A model generated the notes under the pieces. That model made no database searches. It had not been told where the DNA came from and saw nothing but the letters and a program-made list of their open reading frames with translations. DNA of 11,270 bases from Emcibacteraceae bacterium (GTDB taxonomy: Bacteria > Pseudomonadota > Alphaproteobacteria > Sphingomonadales > Emcibacteraceae): assembly GCA_016763335.1 (NCBI GenBank), contig JAESUD010000182.1, positions 1-11,270 on the forward strand. The letters are read 5' to 3'. The number at the start of each line of letters is the position of its first letter. Position 1 is the stretch's first letter. Below, piece by piece: positions 6,738 through 11,270 of this stretch. Both the position numbers and the translations under genes were made by a program.

Positions 6738-7757
6738 TTAATTTCCTGTTCTTATTTTAATGCCTTCAACGGCGCCGACCACCATACGGTTCACTGCTTT
6801 AAGGGTTATTTGGTCGGGGTCATTTGATGGGATAGAAGCAAAGCCGATAGCGGCTGCTTTAGGGTATTTTATGAATATGTCTTTAAACATTGCGGCAAGT
6901 TCATAACTTGTTGGCCCGTTTTCAGTAGGATAATTGTGAAACGGCACTTCTTTAGCGTCTAAAATATCAAGATCAATATGAATATAGATTTTATCAGACA
7001 CGGCACTAAGTGCATCCATTTGATCATAAACATTTTGCGATAAATTGCGGATGTCCTCGACGGTAATATTCTGAATGCGTGCTTTATCAAGCAAGTGTTG
7101 TTCCATGGGGTCAACATCACGAAGACCTGCAGTGACGATATGACTATTTGGTAGTGGTGGTTCAACTTTTGAATCGCGTCTTACCTGATGCAGGGCCAAG
7201 CCGTTTGCAATAGCCAGTGGCATGCCGCCCATTGATCCGGAACGGGTGGTTTCTGGTGTGTTATAATCGGCATGGGCGTCTAACCATAAAATACTGACCG
7301 ATGATGTATCGGTTGAGGTGAGGGACTGTTGTAAGCCACCGAGAACGCCAAGGGACGAGGGACAACTGGCAAGAAAAGCGACGGTAAAGTAACCATCAGC
7401 CTCATTTTGCATGATGTTATCGGCGAGGCGGCCATTGGCATAACCCATTTTTCGCCAGTTACCATATTCGGTTTTTTCACGGTCGGATAATTCAGCATTT
7501 GAAACACGTACCGTTGCCCCCATATCCCGTAATATATCCTGAGTGCCGCCGTCTGCCATGACATCAGGGCCATCAAGCGCGTTTTTACCGCCGCCAGATG
7601 ATGGTCGTTGCGGTTGCTTGGCAATAGCGATGCGCATTGTTCCGTCATCGTTAAAATAATTGCGCTCAAGGGTACTGTCTTTTTTAACAAGTTGCGCGCT
7701 GGCAATCGATGGGATTATAATGATGAATAATAATATTTTGAAGGCGGGGAATTTCAT
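6738..7757 (-). CDS. Exported arginase-fold protein with altered metal site
   Basis: This 339-residue protein has the ureohydrolase (arginase/agmatinase/formiminoglutamase) fold. A signal peptide (residues 1-21, likely cut after A-S-A) predicts periplasmic location, unusual for this family. Two metal motifs are kept: D160-A-H162-A-D164 followed by Y-N-T-P-E-T, and D262-L-D264. The usual G-G-D-H-S motif, whose His is the first Mn ligand, reads L-A-S-C-P-S-S here (residues 129-135), and the usual H-G-M-P is G-G-M-P (177-180). Ureohydrolase activity is therefore doubtful. It may belong to the divergent subgroup in which G-G-D-H is replaced by a G-N-C-like motif, whose role I do not know. AGGAAA lies 7 bases before the ATG. 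It heads a two-gene operon with the CHMI-like gene and is divergent from the LOG gene. Confidence 0.8.
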   Translation of the reverse strand: MKFPAFKILLFIIIIPSIASAQLVKKDSTLERNYFNDDGTMRIAIAKQPQRPSSGGGKNALDGPDVMADGGTQDILRDMGATVRVSNAELSDREKTEYGNWRKMGYANGRLADNIMQNEADGYFTVAFLASCPSSLGVLGGLQQSLTSTDTSSVSILWLDAHADYNTPETTRSGSMGGMPLAIANGLALHQVRRDSKVEPPLPNSHIVTAGLRDVDPMEQHLLDKARIQNITVEDIRNLSQNVYDQMDALSAVSDKIYIHIDLDILDAKEVPFHNYPTENGPTSYELAAMFKDIFIKYPKAAAIGFASIPSNDPDQITLKAVNRMVVGAVEGIKIRTGN

Positions 7758-7853
7758 ATTAGTGTTTCCTAATGTTTATTATTTGCACATAACAATAGCT
7801 ACTATATTAACATTGTATAAGTCAATTATGATACCATGCAGGACCATTGATAA

Positions 7854-8516
7854 ATGAATAAAAAATATTGCAAAAATGAAAGCTTCCTAAAAGACACTCA
7901 TAATAGGTTCCGTGACATTGGCCGAATATTTGAAATTGCTTGGGATTTTTTTAAAGGGTTTAATAGACTTCGCCGTATTGGGCCCTGCGTTACTGTATTT
8001 GGCTCAGCAAGGTTTAAAGAGGGAGACGAATATTATGAACTTGCCAGAAAAGTCCGAAAAAAACTAGGTGAGGCGGGATATGCAGTGATGACTGGCGGCG
8101 GCCCGGGTGTAATGGAGGCAGCCAATCGCGGCGCAAAAGACGCGGGGGCAATGTCCATAGGCTGCAATATCATCCTTCCGCAAGAACAGTCTTTAAACCC
8201 ATTCACAGATATTAATATTTCATTTGATTATTTCTTTATTCGTAAAGTGATGCTTGTAAAATATTCAAACGCTTTTATTTTAATGCCGGGTGGTTTTGGA
8301 ACACTCGATGAAATGTTTGAAACACTGACATTAATTCAAACAGAAACCATAAAAGATTTTCCGGTAATTGCTATTGGTAGTGAATATTGGAAAGAGCTTA
8401 GGCCATTTATGGAAAAAACGATGATAAAACACGGAACCATTGATCCTGATGATCTTGACCTAATCCATATTACCGACGATCTTGATGAAGTAATTGCTAT
8501 TATTGATCACTGTTAG
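7854..8516 (+). CDS. LOG family (TIGR00730-type) nucleotide 5'-monophosphate phosphoribohydrolase
   Basis: This 220-residue cytoplasmic protein has the two diagnostic motifs of the LOG / 'lysine decarboxylase-like' family: G-G-G-P-G-V-M-E-A-A at residues 81-90 and P-G-G-F-G-T-L-D-E at 145-153, with F-G-S-A-R at 49-53 and an R-K pair at 130-131. Family members cleave the N-glycosidic bond of nucleoside monophosphates, releasing a base (cytokinins in plants) and ribose 5-phosphate; in bacteria the natural substrate is usually unclear, and the old label 'lysine decarboxylase' is wrong. Residues 1-42 are a charged helical extension before the Rossmann fold. AGGA (7840-7843) lies 10 bases before the ATG. 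The lipoprotein gene follows after 28 bases and may be co-transcribed. Confidence 0.88.
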   Translation: MNKKYCKNESFLKDTHNRFRDIGRIFEIAWDFFKGFNRLRRIGPCVTVFGSARFKEGDEYYELARKVRKKLGEAGYAVMTGGGPGVMEAANRGAKDAGAMSIGCNIILPQEQSLNPFTDINISFDYFFIRKVMLVKYSNAFILMPGGFGTLDEMFETLTLIQTETIKDFPVIAIGSEYWKELRPFMEKTMIKHGTIDPDDLDLIHITDDLDEVIAIIDHC

Positions 8517-8544
8517 TAAAGTTGGTTAAATAAGGGAGAATGCA

Positions 8545-9540
8545 ATGCCGCAAATAATTTACAGAATTTTCATCGTTATATCTTTAATCACAATAAGTGC
8601 TTGCTCGCAAAGTAATGCTCAGCAGGATATGGATGATGTAAAGGAAGTTACCCGTGATATTATCGGTAATAATGCATTTCTTTATTACAGAAATTATGAT
8701 GAAGCGGTGAATTTTTATGGCAACAGTATGGGCTTTAAAAATGTGTTTGAATTTCCCGGTTTTGCCATCATTTATCAAACATCACCCACGACTTTTATAA
8801 CACTGGTAAACGATGATGGCTCAGGTCGGGGAATGCATTCAGCGGACGAACCCAAAACCATTGCCATTGCCCTGCTTACTGATCAGGTGGAAGAGTGGTA
8901 CGCGTATGCAGTATCACAAAATATGGACATTAGAAATCCACCAAAACCACTCGGTGATAGTCCTCATAATGGTTTTCTCGTTACTGATCCCGGCGGATAT
9001 ATCCTCGAATTTGAATATTTTGCTCCCCATGAAGAAAACGTGAAATTTATACCACTGCTTGATAATTCCAAAAATATCTATGTTGAGGTAGGGCAGGAAA
9101 GCACTCGTCCGGCAGAGCTTGGTTTTAAAGCAAGTATATATTGGCTTTATCATAAAGATGCGGTTGCTGCCGCTGATTTTTACAGTGATGTAATGGGGCT
9201 TGAAATGATTGTGAAACAACCTTTCTCGGACATATATACATCTTCACCAACTGGATATATCGGTTTGGTGCTTGATGGGGTAGGGATCCATTCGGCAAGT
9301 CATGAAAAAGCCGTGAATGTTGGCTTTCTGACCAGTAATGCGCAAGCTTGGTTTGACCATTTGAAAGATCAGCCAACATTTGAGCTGAGAACTAAAGAAT
9401 TATATCATGAAAGCGGTGCTGACGGCACCATTCTCATTGATATTGTGATTGGCTATGACCCCGATAATTACTATATAGAAATAGATGAGTTTCTTGATGT
9501 AAAAGCTAATGATGCCATTCGTTCTGCAGTCGGTCAGTAA
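8545..9540 (+). CDS. Lipoprotein with two VOC (glyoxalase/dioxygenase-fold) domains
   Basis: This 331-residue protein starts with a short basic and hydrophobic leader ending in a lipobox (I-S-A-C, Cys20), so it should be lipid-anchored in the envelope. Two vicinal-oxygen-chelate modules follow: about 40-160 (N-A-F-L-Y-Y-R-N-Y-D-E-A-V-N-F-Y start, V-T-D-P-G-G-Y-I-L-E-F end) and about 193-317 (S-I-Y-W-L-Y-H-K-D-A-V-A-A-A-D-F-Y start, N-Y-Y-I-E-I end). The E-F and E-I glutamates are candidate metal ligands of the fold. Most VOC enzymes are cytoplasmic (glyoxalase I, extradiol dioxygenases, resistance proteins); the lipoprotein form is less common and the reaction is unknown. AAGGGAGA (8532-8539) precedes the ATG. 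A hairpin-T tract follows the gene. Confidence 0.8.
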   Translation: MPQIIYRIFIVISLITISACSQSNAQQDMDDVKEVTRDIIGNNAFLYYRNYDEAVNFYGNSMGFKNVFEFPGFAIIYQTSPTTFITLVNDDGSGRGMHSADEPKTIAIALLTDQVEEWYAYAVSQNMDIRNPPKPLGDSPHNGFLVTDPGGYILEFEYFAPHEENVKFIPLLDNSKNIYVEVGQESTRPAELGFKASIYWLYHKDAVAAADFYSDVMGLEMIVKQPFSDIYTSSPTGYIGLVLDGVGIHSASHEKAVNVGFLTSNAQAWFDHLKDQPTFELRTKELYHESGADGTILIDIVIGYDPDNYYIEIDEFLDVKANDAIRSAVGQ

Positions 9541-9570
9541 TAGAATCGCTCTTTAATGTTCAATATATTA

Positions 9571-9601
9571 ATGTAGAAGAATGATTTCTTCTGTGCATTT
9601 T
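9571..9601 (+). terminator. Candidate intrinsic terminator after the VOC lipoprotein gene
   Basis: AGAAGAA (9575-9581) and TTCTTCT (9586-9592) form a perfect 7-bp stem with a TGAT loop; flanking G-T pairs could lengthen it slightly. Four T follow at 9598-9601. The stem is A/T-heavy, so termination may be partial. It lies 34 bases after the stop codon and separates the VOC gene from the hendecad-protein cluster. Confidence 0.45.
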
Positions 9602-9699
9602 CCGTTCGTTTATATAAATTTATTTTTTATCTAACCCTTATGTAGTCTTGTTTTTTGCACTATAATTAAAATTTTAAGCAATTATTTTTGATGTTTTAA

Positions 9700-9728
9700 T
9701 TGACGTGGGAATTTTTCCCATGTATTTA
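9700..9728 (+). promoter_or_regulatory. Predicted sigma-70-type promoter of the first hendecad-protein gene
   Basis: TTGACG (9700-9705) and TATTTA (9723-9728) are separated by exactly 17 bp. The spacer starts directly with a 15-bp palindrome and ends with TG. Transcription would start near 9735, giving a leader of about 43 bases with AGGAGA (9767-9772) 5 bases before the ATG. The same layout recurs at 10676-10704, which strengthens both calls. The rest of the 237-base gap (9541-9777) holds only the terminator candidate and AT-rich DNA. Confidence 0.65.
9706..9720. promoter_or_regulatory. Operator candidate A: 15-bp palindrome in the promoter spacer
   Basis: TGGGAATTTTTCCCA is an inverted repeat TGGGA-N5-TCCCA (arms extend to 6 bp) that fills the promoter spacer directly after the -35 hexamer. 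A bound protein here would cover the polymerase site, so repression is the simplest reading; activation by spacer distortion is less likely because the spacer is already 17 bp. It is one of three near-identical sites, all upstream of the exported charged-protein genes. Confidence 0.65.
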
Positions 9729-9741
9729 TATTTATACATTG

Positions 9742-9756
9742 TGGGAATATATCCCA
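9742..9756. promoter_or_regulatory. Operator candidate B: second palindrome just downstream of the predicted start site
   Basis: TGGGAATATATCCCA has the same TGGGA-N5-TCCCA form and is flanked by G and TG as site A is. Its centre is 36 bp after that of site A and it would lie at about +7 to +21 of the transcript. No acceptable -35 or -10 flanks it, so it looks like an auxiliary operator for the same promoter. The transcript could also fold it into a weak 5-bp hairpin. Confidence 0.6.
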
Positions 9757-9777
9757 TGAAAATTATAGGAGAATATT

Positions 9778-10395
9778 ATGAAATATATTAAACTAAAATT
9801 ATTAATCGGATCAGCTTTGCTGGCAACATGTGCATTTCAAACAAGCGCATTTAGTCAGGAAGATACTGATATAACGGCAGATATGCTTAATGCAGAATAT
9901 ATCAGTGTGAATATTGGTGAAAATCCAGATCCAAATATTCGTCAAAAACTTAACCGTTATATTAATTCCAAAAAGAAAGACGCGAGAATATTGAACGCGT
10001 TAACGGATGAAAAGATTGCCGGTTATAAAAAACGTGCGCGTCTTGCCGGAACAGATGAAGCAAAACGTGCAGCATTACAAGCCATCAAGAAAGCTGAAAA
10101 TGAACTTAAGCGTGCTCTTTATGAAATTCGTAATGATATTAAAAACGCCATAAAACGCGCCCACAATGCATACGGTAATAACCATGGTGATATGCGTGAC
10201 GTTGCCAGAGTTACCCGCGACGAGATGAGGGATGTACGCGTTCTTGCCCGTGCAGATATAAAGGCCATTCGAAATGAGGCTCGCGAAGCAGGTACGCAAG
10301 AAGCACGTGAAAGTGCCCGTATAGCGATTGAGGCTGTTCGTGTTGATGTTAGGGCCGAAGTTCGTACATCAATTGATGTTGCAACAAGAAATTAA
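9778..10395 (+). CDS. Exported charged helical protein with hendecad repeats, unknown function
   Basis: I do not recognise this 205-residue protein as a named family. Residues 1-26 form a signal peptide (basic start, hydrophobic core, then T-S-A-F-S), predicting a periplasmic or secreted product. The rest is highly charged and largely helical. Two stretches carry an A-G-T-x-E-A signature: at 90-95 (R-L-A-G-T-D-E-A-K) and 171-176 (R-E-A-G-T-Q-E-A-R), 81 residues apart, suggesting an internal duplication around a Gly/Asn-rich break (residues 130-138). From about 136 to 201 the chain fits an 11-residue period and aligns without gaps with residues 82-147 of the protein at 10722-11237. AGGAGA precedes the ATG. 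The next gene starts 17 bases after the stop, so they form an operon. LEA-like or apolipoprotein-like amphipathic helices are the nearest analogy. Confidence 0.8.
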   Translation: MKYIKLKLLIGSALLATCAFQTSAFSQEDTDITADMLNAEYISVNIGENPDPNIRQKLNRYINSKKKDARILNALTDEKIAGYKKRARLAGTDEAKRAALQAIKKAENELKRALYEIRNDIKNAIKRAHNAYGNNHGDMRDVARVTRDEMRDVRVLARADIKAIRNEAREAGTQEARESARIAIEAVRVDVRAEVRTSIDVATRN

Positions 10396-10411
10396 TTTGA
10401 AGGAAAGAAAT

Positions 10412-10654
10412 ATGATTTTCAAAAATCTAAAACTTATTTTTGGTGTATCTGTGCTCGGGCTTTGTGTCATGACTTCCTCAGCTAACGCACATGACCCGAG
10501 CAGAGTTCGCACCATTAATGTAAACCGTGATTATGTGACAGTCGTCGTTTATCAAACACCTGATACTTTATTAAGAAAGCGCGCTTTAAGAGCCGCAAAA
10601 CGTAAGCAGGTTAGATTAACACGCCGTCTGGTGAGGGCATCTTTAAGACATTAA
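10412..10654 (+). CDS. Small exported, very basic protein, unknown function
   Basis: This 80-residue protein has a signal peptide ending A-N-A (residues 24-26), leaving a mature chain of about 54 residues. The mature part holds a short beta-like stretch (D-Y-V-T-V-V-V-Y) and a tail dominated by Arg/Lys (residues 55-80), so it is strongly positively charged. It does not carry the A-G-T-x-E-A signature of its two neighbours. The ATG at 10412 is chosen because AAGGAAAG (10400-10407) lies just before it and because it yields a proper signal peptide; the open frame back to 10328 runs inside the upstream gene. It has no palindrome of its own and is probably co-transcribed with the gene at 9778. Binding of acidic partners, membrane lipid or nucleic acid is possible but not shown. 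Confidence 0.7.
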   Translation: MIFKNLKLIFGVSVLGLCVMTSSANAHDPSRVRTINVNRDYVTVVVYQTPDTLLRKRALRAAKRKQVRLTRRLVRASLRH

Positions 10655-10675
10655 TCACATTTTTTTTAAAACAAC

Positions 10676-10704
10676 TTGATATGGGAAATTATCCCACATA
10701 TTAT
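10676..10704 (+). promoter_or_regulatory. Predicted sigma-70-type promoter of the third charged-protein gene
   Basis: TTGATA (10676-10681) and TATTAT (10699-10704) are separated by 17 bp, with a palindrome filling the first 15 bases of the spacer exactly as at 9700-9728. The predicted start lies near 10711, only about 11 bases before the ATG, so the GGAG ribosome site (10710-10713) would be at the very 5' end of the transcript. Confidence 0.6.
10682..10696. promoter_or_regulatory. Operator candidate C: 15-bp palindrome in the promoter spacer
   Basis: TGGGAAATTATCCCA is the third TGGGA-N5-TCCCA site. Its flanks match sites A and B when read on the opposite strand (G before, AT after), so it is the same element in reversed orientation. 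It begins directly after the -35 hexamer, as site A does. Confidence 0.65.
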
Positions 10705-10721
10705 TAACTGGAGTATAAATT

Positions 10722-11237
10722 ATGAAAACATCAATTATGAAAACGATTATCGGAATATCAATTTTTTCCCTTGTTTCAGGCATCAGCATTGGACAAGCAC
10801 AAGAAGTTGATGATGAACAAATCATTGATGATCGCCGTGAAGAAATGCGTGATAATCGCGCAGAACGAAGAGACGAAGTCAGAGATCGCCGCGAAGCACG
10901 CCGTGAAAGCCGCAGAGAGTTTCTAGAAGATCATCCAGAAATTGTCGAAGCAAATGCAGAAATACGCGAAGAAGTGCGCGACCTAGTGCAGGGTGCTCGT
11001 GAAGAAGTGCGGGAAATTCGCGGCACAGCCCGTGATGAAGTTCAGGCAATTCGTGAACAAGCCCGTGAAGCCGGAACCGATGAAGCCCGTGAAGCAGCGC
11101 GTGAGTTAGCCAGAGATATTCGTGACGCTGCCAAAGAGGCAAGCCGTGAAATCAGGGATGCTGCCCGCGAAGAAGCACGTGAAATCCGTGATGCTGCAAG
11201 AGACGCTAGAGAGGCAGCAATAGCGGCCGCGAGTTAA
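10722..11237 (+). CDS. Exported Arg/Glu-rich protein with eight tandem hendecad repeats
   Basis: This 171-residue protein has an N-terminal signal peptide (likely cut after G-Q-A, residue 26). A segment of mixed charge (28-70) is extremely rich in Arg, Glu and Asp. Residues 82-169 divide with no gap into eight 11-residue repeats, most starting R-E/R-D or A-R and ending in Ala, for example REEVREIRGTA at 93-103 and AREEAREIRDA at 148-158; each places small or aliphatic residues on one face. That is the hendecad pattern of long amphipathic or right-handed coiled helices, as in LEA group 3 proteins. Repeat 4 carries the A-G-T-D-E-A signature shared with the protein at 9778-10395. GGAG (10710-10713) supports the ATG at 10722. 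The near-balanced charge suggests salt-bridged helices. The function is unknown; envelope protection under stress is a hypothesis. Confidence 0.8.
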   Translation: MKTSIMKTIIGISIFSLVSGISIGQAQEVDDEQIIDDRREEMRDNRAERRDEVRDRREARRESRREFLEDHPEIVEANAEIREEVRDLVQGAREEVREIRGTARDEVQAIREQAREAGTDEAREAARELARDIRDAAKEASREIRDAAREEAREIRDAARDAREAAIAAAS

Positions 11238-11258
11238 TAGTATTTTTATATTGTGGCC

Positions 11259-11270
11259 CCATAATTATGG
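11259..11270. repeat. 12-bp perfect palindrome at the window edge, possibly a cut-off terminator
   Basis: CCATAATTATGG is a perfect inverted repeat that ends exactly at the last base. It is preceded by GGCC (11255-11258), so a continuation with GGCC would make a strong hairpin about 20 bases after the stop of the last gene. The rest is outside the window, so this is only a possibility. Confidence 0.25.

Noticed and set aside
7280..7705. 141-residue minus-strand ORF overlapping the arginase-like gene
   Set aside because: It is in another frame of a well-supported gene with family motifs and a signal peptide, and it has no domain signal of its own.
9661..9666. Perfect TATAAT as the promoter of the hendecad cluster
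   Set aside because: No -35-like hexamer lies 16-18 bp upstream, while TTGACG/TATTTA downstream has ideal spacing and a matching second example.
10328..10411. Upstream extension of the small basic protein gene
   Set aside because: It would overlap the coding end of the previous gene and hide a clean signal peptide; the ribosome site belongs to the ATG at 10412.
10879..11142. 87-residue minus-strand ORF rich in Leu, His and Arg
   Set aside because: It lies fully antisense to the hendecad-repeat gene; the low-complexity Arg/Glu codons leave the opposite strand open. It has no ribosome site and repetitive, implausible composition.

Overview
The window looks like chromosomal DNA of a moderately AT-rich Gram-negative bacterium. 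Several products carry Sec signal peptides or a lipobox, and Shine-Dalgarno sites of the AGGAGA/AAGGGAGA type precede most genes. The mix of families (AttH/CrtC-like lipocalin, DUF4396, exported amidohydrolase, LOG, DinB, group 1 truncated haemoglobin) would suit a marine alphaproteobacterium, but no marker gene here fixes the taxonomy. One regulator, an AraC-type protein with an HMA-like N-terminus, belongs to a family I know mainly from Bacteroidota. A 120-base sample of its gene is about 25% GC, against about 51% for an equal sample of the next gene, so it may be a transferred gene.

Layout. Bases 1-512 hold the 3' end of an AttH/CrtC-like gene (+). A minus-strand block follows: an 18-codon leader-like ORF, the HMA-AraC regulator and a DUF4396 membrane protein, whose stop overlaps that of the AttH-like gene. 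From 1707 to 6380 everything is on the plus strand: an exported amidohydrolase, a two-helix YflT-like membrane protein, a DinB-family protein tightly followed by an aspartate/glutamate racemase, and a truncated haemoglobin followed by a [2Fe-2S]/FAD/NAD(P)H reductase. Bases 6387-7757 (-) hold an exported arginase-fold protein with a non-canonical metal site and a CHMI-type tautomerase 3 bases downstream. From 7854 (+) come a LOG-family nucleotide phosphoribohydrolase and a lipoprotein with two VOC domains.

The most unusual part is 9700-11237. It encodes three small exported, strongly charged proteins of unknown function. The first and third are paralogous over a region built from 11-residue (hendecad) helical repeats with a shared A-G-T-x-E-A signature; the second is a very basic 80-residue protein. 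Both predicted promoters have the same layout: a -35 hexamer, then directly a 15-bp palindrome TGGGA-N5-TCCCA, then 2 bp, then the -10 hexamer (17-bp spacer). A second palindrome lies just after the first predicted transcription start. This looks like a small dedicated regulon for envelope proteins, controlled by a factor not encoded nearby, and I do not recognise the operator.

The other likely working units are the haemoglobin-reductase pair (possibly a two-protein nitric oxide or oxygen detoxifying system), the DinB-racemase pair and the arginase-like/tautomerase pair. Their joint functions are inferred from spacing only. I saw no tRNA, rRNA, CRISPR array, insertion sequence or prophage gene.
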